From positions 1 to 64,000 of the forward strand of contig CAVTSX010000008.1 in the NCBI GenBank assembly GCA_963737425.1: a DNA stretch of 64,000 bases. The letters are read 5' to 3'. Position 1 is the stretch's first letter. Every line of letters begins with the position of its first letter. This DNA comes from DASXRA01 sp963737425. Its GTDB lineage: Bacteria; Actinomycetota; Actinomycetes; Mycobacteriales; Jatrophihabitantaceae. This document shows, in pieces, positions 52,070 through 60,212 of this stretch. A model generated the notes under the pieces. That model was not told where the DNA came from. It saw only the letters and a list, made by a program, of their open reading frames with translations, and made no database searches. The position numbers were made by a program, and so were the translations under genes.

Positions 52070-52891
52070 TCAACCGGCCTGCTCGCGGGAACACCACCAG
52101 GTCGTGCGCCCGCCGACGATCCCGCGGGTCATGGGGGCGCCGTCGCGCGGGCAGGTGGCGTCGGCCTTGCGATACCGGACGATCGAGAGCGTGTGGACGC
52201 CGCCGCCACGCAGGGCGGATTCGATGGCGCGGCGCAGGGCACGCAGCAGTCGGTCGACGTCCGGACGGGCGAACTGCGAGGTAGGGCGGGCCGGGTTGAT
52301 CCGGGCCAGCCACAGGATCTGATCGGCGAGCAGGTTGCCGATCCCGGCAATTGCGTTCTGATCGAGCAGACGAGCTTTCACCGGCGCGTTTCCGCGGGTG
52401 ATCATCGCCCGGAACGCAGCCGGGGTGATCTCGTGGGCGTCCGGGCCGAGGGCCTCGACGGATGGGTCCAGCCGGGCCCGGCCGAGCCGCCGCGGATCGA
52501 TCAGCATGAGGCGTCCACCGTCGGCGAACGTCAGCGAGAAGCGGGAGAATCGGAAGTCGCCGGACGCGCGCCCGCGTTCCCAGTAGTCGCCGCCGTCGGT
52601 CTCGGTGCCGTCCGGATCGGCAATGACGATCTTGCCGGACATGCCGAGGTGGATGCCGAGCACCGGTCCCGGCGTGCGGGCCCGGCCGGCGCCGGAAGTG
52701 TCGCACCACATGCTCTTGCCGCGCCGGTGGGCGAAGGTCAGCCGGCGACCCACGAGCGCGGTGCGGATCTCGCCCGGTAGGTGGGGCCGGCACTCGTAAC
52801 TGTCCGAGTCGTCGACGTCGACGATCCGGCGCCCCAGCGCGGCCCGCTCGATGACGGACCGGGCCGACTCGACCTCCGGCAGTTCCGGCAT
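52070..52891 (-). CDS. Fpg/Nei-family DNA glycosylase with a degenerate zinc finger
   Basis: A 273-residue protein. MPELPEVE gives the catalytic Pro2 and Glu3; VLGIHLGMSGKI and the helix-two-turn-helix region (NAPVKARLLDQNAIAGIGN) with the conserved Lys and Asn follow. Members excise oxidised bases and nick abasic sites. The C-terminal finger keeps only two of four Cys (ATCPRDG and WWCSREQ, where CxxC pairs are normal), so zinc binding is probably lost. Longer frames upstream of the ATG at 52891 are not used. Confidence 0.88.
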   Translation of the reverse strand: MPELPEVESARSVIERAALGRRIVDVDDSDSYECRPHLPGEIRTALVGRRLTFAHRRGKSMWCDTSGAGRARTPGPVLGIHLGMSGKIVIADPDGTETDGGDYWERGRASGDFRFSRFSLTFADGGRLMLIDPRRLGRARLDPSVEALGPDAHEITPAAFRAMITRGNAPVKARLLDQNAIAGIGNLLADQILWLARINPARPTSQFARPDVDRLLRALRRAIESALRGGGVHTLSIVRYRKADATCPRDGAPMTRGIVGGRTTWWCSREQAG

Positions 52892-52950
52892 GTGATCCGT
52901 CCTCGATCGGCGGCGGTGCGCGGGAATGATCGCACGACGGCGCGGCCGGC

Positions 52951-52981
52951 TTGCGTTGGAGTGCGCTCCAGCTCGTAGGTT
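52951..52981 (+). promoter_or_regulatory. MerR-type promoter with 19-bp spacer
   Basis: -35 TTGCGT, 19 bases with the dyad TGGAG-N4-CTCCA (52957-52970), -10 TAGGTT, six bases before the aldo-keto reductase start. Spacing, dyad and downstream sequence (CTCGTAG) closely match the SDR promoter at 22172-22202, which suggests one MerR-family activator for both. Confidence 0.65.
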
Positions 52982-52987
52982 GAGAAC

Positions 52988-53962
52988 ATGCGAACCGTGA
53001 ACCTCGGGGGCCTCGGCCTCACCGTCTCCGCGCAGGGGCTGGGCTGTATGGGCATGAGCCAGTCCTACGGACCGGGGGACGACGCCGAGTCGAAGGCGAC
53101 GCTCAACCGCGCGCTCGAACTCGGCGTCACGTTGTTCGACACCGCCGATGTGTACGGCACGACGGGCTCCGGCGGCTTCGGGGCGAACGAGACCCTCATC
53201 GGCGACACGCTGGCCGACCGGCGCGACGAGTTCATCCTGGCGACCAAGTGCGGGATCGCCGACATCCTCCCCGGTGGGTCGGTGCGGTTCCAGCTGCGCG
53301 CCACCCCGGACTACATCCGCTCGGCCTGTGACGCCTCCCTGCGTCGGCTGCGGACCGATTACATCGACCTGTACTACCTGCACCGCGTCGATCCGCAGAC
53401 GCCGATCGAGGACAGCATCGGCGCGATGGCCGAGCTGGTCGCCGCCGGCAAGGTGCGCCACCTCGGGGTGTCCGAGGTGACGGCGGAGCAGCTGCATGCG
53501 GCTCATCAGGTGCATCCGATCAGCGCCGTGCAGAGCGAGTACTCGCTGTGGACGCGCGACATCGAGGACGAGGTGCTGCCGACGGCGCGCCGCCTCGGCA
53601 TCGGGGTGGTGCCGTTTTCGCCGCTGGGACGGGGCTTCTTGACCGGGGCGGTCACCTCGGCCGACGAGCTGGCCGACAACGATTCGCGCCGCCGGCTGCC
53701 CCGGTTCGCGCCCGATGCGCTGCCGGCCAACCAGCGCATCGTCGACACGGTGCGGGCGATCGCCGAAGAACGGAATGCATTGCCCGGGCAGGTCGCGCTG
53801 GCCTGGGTCCACTCGCGGGGCGCGGACGTGGTGCCGATCCCGGGCACGAAGCGACGGACCTACCTGGAGCAGAACGTCGAGGCCCTGCAGGTCGAGCTGA
53901 CGCCGGACGATCTGGCCCGGCTGGACGGCCTCGCGAGCCAGACCGTCGGCAGCCGCTACTGA
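52988..53962 (+). CDS. Aldo-keto reductase
   Basis: A 324-residue (beta/alpha)8 NADPH-dependent reductase of the AKR13-like group: MGMSQSYG, DTADVYG with catalytic Asp and Tyr (about 53-59), ATKCG with Lys, YYLHRVD with His, and the NADPH-binding C-terminus VPIPGTKRRTYLEQN. Acts on aldehydes or ketones; substrate unknown. ATG start, nearly leaderless from a MerR-type promoter, so induced together with the SDR at 21196 if the motif is functional. Confidence 0.93.
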   Translation: MRTVNLGGLGLTVSAQGLGCMGMSQSYGPGDDAESKATLNRALELGVTLFDTADVYGTTGSGGFGANETLIGDTLADRRDEFILATKCGIADILPGGSVRFQLRATPDYIRSACDASLRRLRTDYIDLYYLHRVDPQTPIEDSIGAMAELVAAGKVRHLGVSEVTAEQLHAAHQVHPISAVQSEYSLWTRDIEDEVLPTARRLGIGVVPFSPLGRGFLTGAVTSADELADNDSRRRLPRFAPDALPANQRIVDTVRAIAEERNALPGQVALAWVHSRGADVVPIPGTKRRTYLEQNVEALQVELTPDDLARLDGLASQTVGSRY

Positions 53963-54057
53963 TCTGATCCGTCCCGCAAACCCCTGAAAGCCTCATGGCC
54001 GGTTCCGCGAAAGCGGCAGCCGGCCACCGTCTTCTTCCGAGTGTCTTTTCCGCCTGA

Positions 54058-54085
54058 TGTCACAAACGGCTGGGGCTGTTTCGTC
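54058..54085 (+). promoter_or_regulatory. ECF41-type promoter
   Basis: TGTCACA (54058-54064), 17 bases, CGTC (54082-54085). This is the promoter signature known for ECF41 sigma factors, and it precedes an operon containing an ECF41 sigma gene. The epimerase start lies 45 bases downstream. Confidence 0.75.
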
Positions 54086-54130
54086 TCGGGTCTTAGAGAC
54101 AGACGCTGGAATCAGGAAAGGGTGACGGTT

Positions 54131-55063
54131 GTGCGGGTGTTCGTGGCAGGCGGGACCGGGGTGTTGGGGCAGCGGCTGGTGCCGCAGCTGGTGGCTCGGG
54201 GCCACGAGGTGACGGCTACGACGACGAGCCCGGCCAAGCTGAATCTGCTCAAGCAGCTGGGCGCCGAGGCGGTCGTGATGGACGGCCTGGATGCGGCGTC
54301 GGTCGGTCAGGCGGTGGCCGCGGCCCGGCCGGACGTGATCGTGCACCAGATGACCGGCATCAGTCTCGCTCACGCCGGCAAGCCCGATCTGAAGCACTTC
54401 GACCGGTGGGCGATCCCCACCATCCGGCTGCGCACCGAGGGGACCGATCACCTGCTGGCCGCGGCCGAGGCGGTCGGTGTTTCGCACTTCGTCGCGCAGG
54501 GTTACGCCAACTGGAACGGAATCCGTCAGGGTGGGTGGGTGAAGACCGAGGAAGACCCGCTGGACCTGCACGAGGGGACGGCGGCGCACACCTCGATGGC
54601 GGCGCTGCGCCATGTCGAGGACGTGGTCCTCGGTGCTGACGGCGCGATCCTGCGATACGGCGCGTTCTACGGGCCGGGCGCCACTGACGATCAGCTCGAG
54701 CTGGTGCGCAAGCGGCAGTTCCCGCTCGTCGGGCGCGCCACCGGCTACGCCTCGTGGGTGCATCTGGACGACGCAGCGAGCGCAACCGTCCTGGTCGTGG
54801 AGCAGAAGGCACGTGGGGTGTTCAACGTCGTCGACGACGAACCCGCTCCGGCCAGTGAGTGGCTGCCGTATCTGGCGGCGTGTGCCGGGGCGAAGCGGCC
54901 GATGCGGGTGCCCACGTGGCTGGCCCGGCTGCTCGCCGGGCAGGTGGTGGTGACGATGATGACCGAGGGACGCGGCTTCTCCAATGCCAAGGCCAAGCGG
55001 GAACTCGGCTGGCAGCCGCGCTATCCGTCGTGGCGGCAGGGCTTCAAGGACGGTTTGACGTGA
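54131..55063 (+). CDS. NAD-dependent epimerase/dehydratase-type oxidoreductase
   Basis: A 310-residue extended-SDR-like protein: VFVAGGTGVLGQRLVPQL (cofactor motif GGTGxLG), ARPDVIVHQMTG, and a C-terminal domain ending NAKAKRELGWQPRYPSWRQG. The usual YxxxK is not obvious, so it may be an atypical member. The GTG at 54131 fits the spacing from GGAAAGG better than one at 54122. It overlaps the SigJ-type gene (GTGA). Epimerases are one of the three gene types (COE) linked to ECF41 sigma factors. Confidence 0.88.
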   Translation: MRVFVAGGTGVLGQRLVPQLVARGHEVTATTTSPAKLNLLKQLGAEAVVMDGLDAASVGQAVAAARPDVIVHQMTGISLAHAGKPDLKHFDRWAIPTIRLRTEGTDHLLAAAEAVGVSHFVAQGYANWNGIRQGGWVKTEEDPLDLHEGTAAHTSMAALRHVEDVVLGADGAILRYGAFYGPGATDDQLELVRKRQFPLVGRATGYASWVHLDDAASATVLVVEQKARGVFNVVDDEPAPASEWLPYLAACAGAKRPMRVPTWLARLLAGQVVVTMMTEGRGFSNAKAKRELGWQPRYPSWRQGFKDGLT

Positions 55064-55980
55064 CCCGGGCTGAGGAGTTCGAGGAGCTGCGGCCGCTGCT
55101 GTTCTCGATCGCCTACCGGATCCTGGGCAGCGTGAGCGAGGCCGAGGACGCGGTCCAGGACACCTGGCTGCGCTTGGTGGCGTCCTCGACCGAGCCCGCC
55201 TCGGCCAAGGCATTCCTGTCGGCCGTGGTCACCCGGATCTCGATCGACGTGCTGCGCTCGGCCCGCGTCCGGCGCGAGGAATACGTCGGGCCGTGGCTGC
55301 CCGAGCCGCTGCTCACCGACCCCTACCAGGACCCGGCGCGCTCGGCGGAGCTGGCCGACTCGGTGTCGATGGCGGCCCTGCTGCTGCTCGAACGGCTCAG
55401 CCCGCTCGAGCGTGCGGTCTTCGTGCTGCGGGAAGTGTTCGGGTTCGGCTTCAGCGAGGTCGCATCGGCCGTGGGGCGCTCCGAGGCGGCGTGCCGCCAA
55501 CTCGCGGTGCGGGCGCGGCGCCACATGGACGCCGGCCGGCCCCGGTTCGAGGCCGACCGAAAGGAGCGCGAGCAACTCGCCGAACGGTTCTTCGACGCGT
55601 TCCGCGTAGGAGACGTCGACGGGCTGCGGGCGCTGCTCGCCGCCGACGTTTCCGTGGTCGGCGACAGTGGCGGCAAGGCCCCGCAAGTGGCCCCGCAGTT
55701 CGTCGGAGCCGAGAACGTGCTCCGGGTGCTCGCCGCGTTCCTACCGTTCGTCCGGATCGGCGGCGTCGTCGAGCCGCACCAGGTGAATGGCCAGCCGGGC
55801 GCGATCTTCCGCGACCGGGACGGCAAGGTCGTCAACACCTGGACCCTCGACATCCTCGACGGGCAGATCCAGACGATCCGCTCGGTGATCAACCCCGACA
55901 AGCTCGCGCACATGGGCCCGGTGGCCGACGCCTGGGCAGTCTTCCGCGAGGCGATGCAGGCCCGCCGGCCCACGGACTGA
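55060..55980 (+). CDS. sigJ: ECF41-group RNA polymerase sigma factor (SigJ-like)
   Basis: A 306-residue sigma factor. Region 2: LLFSIAYRILGSVSEAEDAVQDTWLR (about 10-35); region 4: LSPLERAVFVLREVFGFGFS and VASAVGRSEAACRQLAVRAR. The C-terminal SnoaL-like domain (about 175-300) contains VVGDSGGKAPQ, NGQPG and VINPDKL, as in ECF41, where it regulates activity in place of an anti-sigma factor. It overlaps the epimerase gene and lies ahead of an FMN reductase gene. Confidence 0.94.
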   Translation: MTRAEEFEELRPLLFSIAYRILGSVSEAEDAVQDTWLRLVASSTEPASAKAFLSAVVTRISIDVLRSARVRREEYVGPWLPEPLLTDPYQDPARSAELADSVSMAALLLLERLSPLERAVFVLREVFGFGFSEVASAVGRSEAACRQLAVRARRHMDAGRPRFEADRKEREQLAERFFDAFRVGDVDGLRALLAADVSVVGDSGGKAPQVAPQFVGAENVLRVLAAFLPFVRIGGVVEPHQVNGQPGAIFRDRDGKVVNTWTLDILDGQIQTIRSVINPDKLAHMGPVADAWAVFREAMQARRPTD

Positions 55981-56095
55981 CCGAAGCGCCGACCACATAC
56001 CAAACGCTTGGTGCGGCTGTCTCGCCGCGCCCCAACCAGAAGACCAGCCAATGACGGTCTTCAGCGCGCAGAAACCAGAACAGGAGAATCTCCGA

Positions 56096-56659
56096 ATGAT
56101 CAGGATTGGCATCATCGTTGGCAGCACCCGTCCGGGCCGGAAGGGCGGGCAGGTGGCCGCCTGGGTGCACGACCTGGCTACGCAGCACGCCGGCGACAAG
56201 GCCGTGTTCGACGTACTCGATCTCAAGGAGTTCGAACTTCCGCTGCTGGACGAGCCGGTCCCCGCCGTCGTGGCCCCTGGCCGCAATCCGCACACGATCC
56301 GATGGGCGGAGCGGGCCGGCTTGTACGACGCGTACATCTTCGTCACCCCCGAGTACAACGGCGGCGCCCCCGCGTCCCTGCGAAACGCCATCGACTACGT
56401 CTACTGGGAGTGGACGCGCAAGGCGGTCGCGTACGTCGGCTACGGCATCTTCGGGGCCGTGAGGGCAATGCAGGAGCTGCGGGCGCAGGCGGGGCAGCTG
56501 CAGATGGCAGACATCGGGCCGCAGGTGTCGCTGTCGCTGCGGGAGGACTTCGTCGACAACGCGGAGTTCAAGCCGCAGGAGCTGCACATTGACGAGGTGC
56601 ACAAACTCGTCGACGAGCTGCTCGCCTGGAACAGCGCGCTCGCGCCGCTGCGAGCATGA
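56096..56659 (+). CDS. NADPH-dependent FMN reductase
   Basis: A 187-residue flavodoxin-fold protein: IGIIVGSTRPGRKGGQVAAW (phosphate-binding loop, residues 3-22), TPEYNGGAPASLRNAIDY and YGIFGAVRAMQELR. Reduces flavins or quinones with NADPH. The ATG at 56096 with CAGGAG upstream is used instead of the ATG at 56051. It lies 115 bases after the SigJ-type gene and probably belongs to the same stress cassette. A structured repeat cluster follows its stop. Confidence 0.92.
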   Translation: MIRIGIIVGSTRPGRKGGQVAAWVHDLATQHAGDKAVFDVLDLKEFELPLLDEPVPAVVAPGRNPHTIRWAERAGLYDAYIFVTPEYNGGAPASLRNAIDYVYWEWTRKAVAYVGYGIFGAVRAMQELRAQAGQLQMADIGPQVSLSLREDFVDNAEFKPQELHIDEVHKLVDELLAWNSALAPLRA

Positions 56660-56687
56660 GCCGCCGCGAAGCGCGGCGCGAGTTTCG

Positions 56688-56755
56688 TTGAGTGGTTCGT
56701 TTGCGCTTGAGTGGTGCGTTGTAACGCACCACTCGACGGATAACGCACCACTCAA
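56688..56755. repeat. Four copies of a 14-base repeat, bidirectional terminator candidate
   Basis: TTGAGTGGTTCGTT (56688-56701) and TTGAGTGGTGCGTT (56707-56720) are followed by the inverse AACGCACCACTCGA (56723-56736) and AACGCACCACTCAA (56742-56755). Copies two and three form a nearly loopless 12-bp hairpin; other pairings are possible. The last copy overlaps the stop codon of the convergent sigma gene. A terminator for both convergent genes is the simplest reading. Confidence 0.75.
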
Positions 56756-57642
56756 CGGGGGTCCGTCCAAGGACGGAGTTTCTCGGGGTTCAGTACGGCC
56801 CAGATGTGCTTGATCCGGTCGCCTGCGACGTCGAACGCCATCACCGCCACGGTGACGCCGGCGACCTGTGCGACCAGGCCGGGCTGGCCGTTGACCGTAC
56901 GTTCCAGGAGCGTCAGGTCGGGTGCCCTTCCTGCGAGTTCGAGGTAGTAGCGCGCGACCTGCTCGCCGCCTTCGACGGGGCGGAGCGCGGCGCTGACGAG
57001 GCCGCCGCCGTCGCCTACCGCGGTGGCGTCGGGGTCGAGCAGGCTGATGAGCGCGCCGATGTCCTTGGCCTGCCACGCCTGCTTGAAGTCCCTGACGATG
57101 TCGGCGCGTTGGGCTGTCAGAGTTGCCGGGGTCGCGGGAGCCTGCGTTGCGCGGATGCGACGGCGCGCCGAGGAGGCCAGCTGACGACACGCCACCGGCG
57201 TGCGGCCGACGATCTCGGCGACTTCGGCGAAGGAGTAGCCGAAGACATCGTGCAGGATGAACGCGACGCGCTCGGCCGGGGTCATCGACTCGAGCACGAC
57301 GAGGAAGGCCATGTTGATCGACTCGTCGAGGGTGACCCGGTCGGCCGGGTCGACCGGGCTGCCGCCTGAGCGAGCGCTGATCCACTCGCTACGGTCGGGC
57401 AGCGGCTCGGGGATCCATTCGCCCACGTAATGCTCGCGCCGGGCCCGTGCCGAACCCAGCAGGTCCAGGCAGATTCGGCTGGCGACCCTCGTCAGCCAGG
57501 CCCCCGGCGATTCGATGGCTGCCTGCTGTTGCTCGGACATCGCGTACCAGCGGACGTAGGTTTCCTGCACGACGTCCTCGGCATCGGCCAGCGAACCGAG
57601 CAGCCGGTACGAGAGATTCATCAGCTGACGCCGCTCGCTCAT
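56752..57642 (-). CDS. sigJ: Second ECF41-group sigma factor (SigJ-like)
   Basis: A 296-residue sigma factor: region 2 LMNLSYRLLGSLADAEDVVQ and ETYVRWYAMS; region 4 MTPAERVAFILHDVFGYSFA and EVAEIVGRTPVACRQLASSA; C-terminal SnoaL-like domain with TAVGDGGGLVSAALRP, VNGQPGLVAQ and AVLNPEKLRPW. The ATG at 57642 has GGAG seven bases upstream; in-frame GTG codons further upstream (57699) are less likely. Divergent from a WrbA-type quinone reductase gene with a palindromic pair of ECF41-like promoters between them. Confidence 0.92.
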   Translation of the reverse strand: MSERRQLMNLSYRLLGSLADAEDVVQETYVRWYAMSEQQQAAIESPGAWLTRVASRICLDLLGSARARREHYVGEWIPEPLPDRSEWISARSGGSPVDPADRVTLDESINMAFLVVLESMTPAERVAFILHDVFGYSFAEVAEIVGRTPVACRQLASSARRRIRATQAPATPATLTAQRADIVRDFKQAWQAKDIGALISLLDPDATAVGDGGGLVSAALRPVEGGEQVARYYLELAGRAPDLTLLERTVNGQPGLVAQVAGVTVAVMAFDVAGDRIKHIWAVLNPEKLRPWTDPR

Positions 57643-57741
57643 GATCGCGCTCCGACCCGGATCGGGGTGGGCATCTCCTGGCTCGGACGGGGCGCTCACG
57701 GTGTCGACGACTCCCTTGGTCACATCTGCCCTTACCAGTCC

Positions 57742-57807
57742 GACGAAACATCGCACCGAACTGTGAGGCAGGCCGCGTTGCCTCACAGTTTGAAGGGCTA
57801 CGTCGTC
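57742..57807. promoter_or_regulatory. Divergent pair of ECF41-like promoters on a palindrome
   Basis: TGTGAGGCA (57762-57770) and TGCCTCACA (57779-57787) form a perfect 9-bp inverted repeat. Leftward: CCTCACA, 16 bases, CGTC (57745-57742 on the minus strand) toward the sigma gene. Rightward: CCTCACA, 16 bases, CGTC (57804-57807) toward the quinone reductase gene. CCTCACA differs from the ECF41 -35 TGTCACA at two positions, but spacing and CGTC fit. Confidence 0.65.
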
Positions 57808-57939
57808 GAACTGCTGAGACGAACACATCATCCAGTGAACAGGAAAGCCCAAGCGACATGCTCAGGCGGCGCATCCGCCCCGCCGCAGCCCCGGCTCCTG
57901 TAGCACCCATATGGAGACCACGAAGGGAAGAAACCGATC

Positions 57940-58548
57940 ATGGAACCCGTGAACGCGGCGATCATCTACTACAGCGCCACCGGCACCGTGCACGCATTGG
58001 CGCGTGCCGCGGCCGAGGGCGCGGAAAAGGCCGGCGCAGAGGTCCGACTGCGCAAGATTGCCGAAACGGCCCCACCGGAGGCGATCAACTCCAGGCCGGA
58101 GTGGGGCCAACACCTCAAGGACACTGCCGACGTCGTCGAGGCCAGCCTCGACGACTTGGCCTGGGCCGACGTGGTGCTCTTCGGTACCCCCACCCGCTTC
58201 GGCAACCCGACCAGTCAGCTCAAGGCGTTCATCGACACCGCCGGCCCGCTGTGGTTCCAGGGCAAACTCGCCGGCAAGGTGTACTCGGCGTTCACCGCCT
58301 CCAACACCACCCACGGCGGACAGGAATCCACCATCCTGGCGCTGGGGAACACGTTCTACCACTGGGGCGGCATCATCGTGCCTCCCGGTTACACGGACCC
58401 CGTCCAGTTCCAGTCCGGCAATCCCTACGGCACCTCTCACGTGTCCGCCGATGGCCCACCCGACGACGTGGCCCTGGAAGCAGCCCGCTACCAGGCCCGC
58501 CGCGCCGTCGACACCGCCGCCGCGCTCAAAGCCGGCCGCGCCGCCTAG
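57940..58548 (+). CDS. wrbA: NAD(P)H:quinone oxidoreductase, WrbA type
   Basis: A 202-residue flavodoxin-fold protein: IIYYSATGTVHALARAAAEG (FMN phosphate loop, 8-27), FGTPTRFGNPTSQLKAFID, FTASNTTHGGQESTILA and the tail YGTSHVSADG, all WrbA landmarks. Two-electron reduction of quinones protects against redox cycling. AAGGGAAGAAA lies upstream of the ATG. Divergent from the second SigJ-type gene and probably its target. Confidence 0.92.
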   Translation: MEPVNAAIIYYSATGTVHALARAAAEGAEKAGAEVRLRKIAETAPPEAINSRPEWGQHLKDTADVVEASLDDLAWADVVLFGTPTRFGNPTSQLKAFIDTAGPLWFQGKLAGKVYSAFTASNTTHGGQESTILALGNTFYHWGGIIVPPGYTDPVQFQSGNPYGTSHVSADGPPDDVALEAARYQARRAVDTAAALKAGRAA

Positions 58549-58644
58549 AAGCGGGCCAGCCACAGCAGAACCACGGTCGCAGCGGCGGCCCCGGCATAGT
58601 GCCTGGGGCGCGCCGCCGCGGCACAGAACGACCGATCTGCGCGT

Positions 58645-58672
58645 TGTCCCATGCGCGGCTGCTCGTTCGTCG
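58645..58672 (+). promoter_or_regulatory. ECF42-like promoter motif
   Basis: TGTCCC (58645-58650), 13 bases, CGTTCGTCG (58664-58672), with the YCII start 36 bases downstream. The same arrangement lies before the genes at 60248 and 37322, so autoregulation of this sigma operon is likely. Confidence 0.65.
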
Positions 58673-58708
58673 TAGTGGTGAGAGCTCCGTTGCCTTGGGA
58701 GGTTTGCG

Positions 58709-59047
58709 ATGCAGTACGCGCTGGTGGTTTATACCGAGCCTGGTTATGACGAGGCGTTGTCAGATGAAGAACGTGCGGCGTCCTACGCGCAGTATTTGGC
58801 GTTGGCCGATGACGCGCACTGCGTTGCGGCGGCGCGATTGCAGCCGGTTGAGACGGCGACCAGTGTGCGGGTGGTAGGTGGTCGGACGTTGATGACGGAT
58901 GGGCCGTTCGCCGATACCAAGGAGGTGCTCGGCGGCTTCAGTCTGATCGAGGCGGCCAACCTGGACGAGGCGGTCGAGTTTGCGACGCGTATCCCGGCGG
59001 TTCGGCACGGCGGCGTGGCCGAGATCAGGCCGGTGGTGGCGCGCTGA
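58709..59047 (+). CDS. YCII/DGPF protein, ECF42 partner
   Basis: A 112-residue YCII-domain protein: MQYALVVYTEPGYDEALS, ARLQPVETATSVRVVGGRTL and MTDGPFADTKEVLGGFSLIE with the DGPF motif (about 68-71). Directly followed by the ECF42-type sigma gene, the classic pairing of this group. GGGAGG precedes the ATG. Biochemical role unknown. Confidence 0.92.
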   Translation: MQYALVVYTEPGYDEALSDEERAASYAQYLALADDAHCVAAARLQPVETATSVRVVGGRTLMTDGPFADTKEVLGGFSLIEAANLDEAVEFATRIPAVRHGGVAEIRPVVAR

Positions 59048-59052
59048 GCGCG

Positions 59053-60207
59053 TTGGAGGAGGTCTTCCGGAATGAGTGGGGCCGCGTGCTGGCCTCGCTG
59101 GTCGGGTACCTGGGTGACTTCGATCGGGCCGAGGAGGCCGCGCAGGAGGCGTTCGCGATCGCGGCGCAGCGCTGGCCGGCATCGGGGGTGCCGGCCAATC
59201 CGGCGGCGTGGCTGACCACGACGGCTCGCAACCGGGCGATCGACCGGATCCGGCGAGAACGCACGCTGGCCGCGAAGATCCACCTGCTGCCGGTGCCGGA
59301 GGCGACCATGGACCAGATTGATGACGCGCTGATCAAAGACGAACGGCTCGAGCTGATCTTCACCTGCTGCCACCCGGCGCTGCCCGTCGATGGGCAGGTG
59401 GCCCTCACCCTGCGTGCCCTGGGTGGTCTCGAGACGGCCGAGATCGCTCGGGCGTTCCTGGTCTCCGAGCAGACCATGAAGCGGCGCCTGTCCCGTGCCA
59501 AGGTCAAGATCAAAGCGACCGGGATTCCGTTCGCCGTGCCCAACGCGCCCGTGCTCGCCGAACGCCTCGACGCAGTGCTGGCCGTCATCTACCTGATCTA
59601 CAACGAGGGTTACCGCGGCCGGGTCGACCTCGCCGCCGAAGCCATCCGGCTCGGACGAGTACTCACCACGCTCATGCCCGACCAGGCCGAAGCCCACGGC
59701 CTGCTCGCACTGATGATGATCCACCACGCCCGGCGGCGGGCCCGCTTCGCCGGCGACGACCTCGTGCTGCTCGACGACCAGGACCGCTCGCTGTGGGACC
59801 ACCCACAGATCACCGCGGCGCGGGGCGTGCTCGACCGTGCAATCACCCTGGGCGGGCGCGGCCCCTACGTCATCCAGGCCGCCATCGCCTCACTACAAAC
59901 GGCCGAGCGCATCGACTGGCCACAGATCACCCAGCTCTACCAGCGACTCGCCGACCTCACCGGCTCGCCGGTCGTCAAACTCAACCACGCCGTCGCGCTC
60001 GCCCAGACCGGCGAGGTCGCCGCAGCACTGCACGCCGTCGACCGACTCGACCTCGACGGCTACCTCTACTACCACTCCACTCGCGGCGAACTACTGCGCC
60101 GCCTCGGCCGCGACGATGAGGCCCAAGCGGCGTATCGCCGTGCGCTCGACCTGGCCACGTCGATGCCCGAGCGGCGGTTCCTGACGCGGCGCCTCGAACA
60201 GAGCTAG
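59053..60207 (+). CDS. ECF42-group RNA polymerase sigma factor
   Basis: A 384-residue sigma factor: region 2 VFRNEWGRVLASLVGYLGDF, DRAEEAAQEAFAIAAQRW; region 4 VDGQVALTLRALGGLETAEI and FLVSEQTMKRRLSRAKVKI. A C-terminal TPR-like extension of about 200 residues contains YLIYNEGY and LNHAVALAQ, the mark of ECF42, which works without an anti-sigma factor. The start is taken as TTG at 59053, five bases after the YCII stop; no ATG or GTG is available nearby. Confidence 0.93.
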   Translation: MEEVFRNEWGRVLASLVGYLGDFDRAEEAAQEAFAIAAQRWPASGVPANPAAWLTTTARNRAIDRIRRERTLAAKIHLLPVPEATMDQIDDALIKDERLELIFTCCHPALPVDGQVALTLRALGGLETAEIARAFLVSEQTMKRRLSRAKVKIKATGIPFAVPNAPVLAERLDAVLAVIYLIYNEGYRGRVDLAAEAIRLGRVLTTLMPDQAEAHGLLALMMIHHARRRARFAGDDLVLLDDQDRSLWDHPQITAARGVLDRAITLGGRGPYVIQAAIASLQTAERIDWPQITQLYQRLADLTGSPVVKLNHAVALAQTGEVAAALHAVDRLDLDGYLYYHSTRGELLRRLGRDDEAQAAYRRALDLATSMPERRFLTRRLEQS

Positions 60208-60212
60208 GGGCC

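Noticed and set aside
52070..53812. 580-codon version of the Fpg/Nei gene
   Set aside because: The first 300 codons are antisense to the aldo-keto reductase; the family start MPELPEVE is at 52891.
54859..55059. Longer N-terminus for the first SigJ-type protein
   Set aside because: It would overlap the epimerase gene by 200 bases; the GTGA overlap at 55060 and family length fit better.
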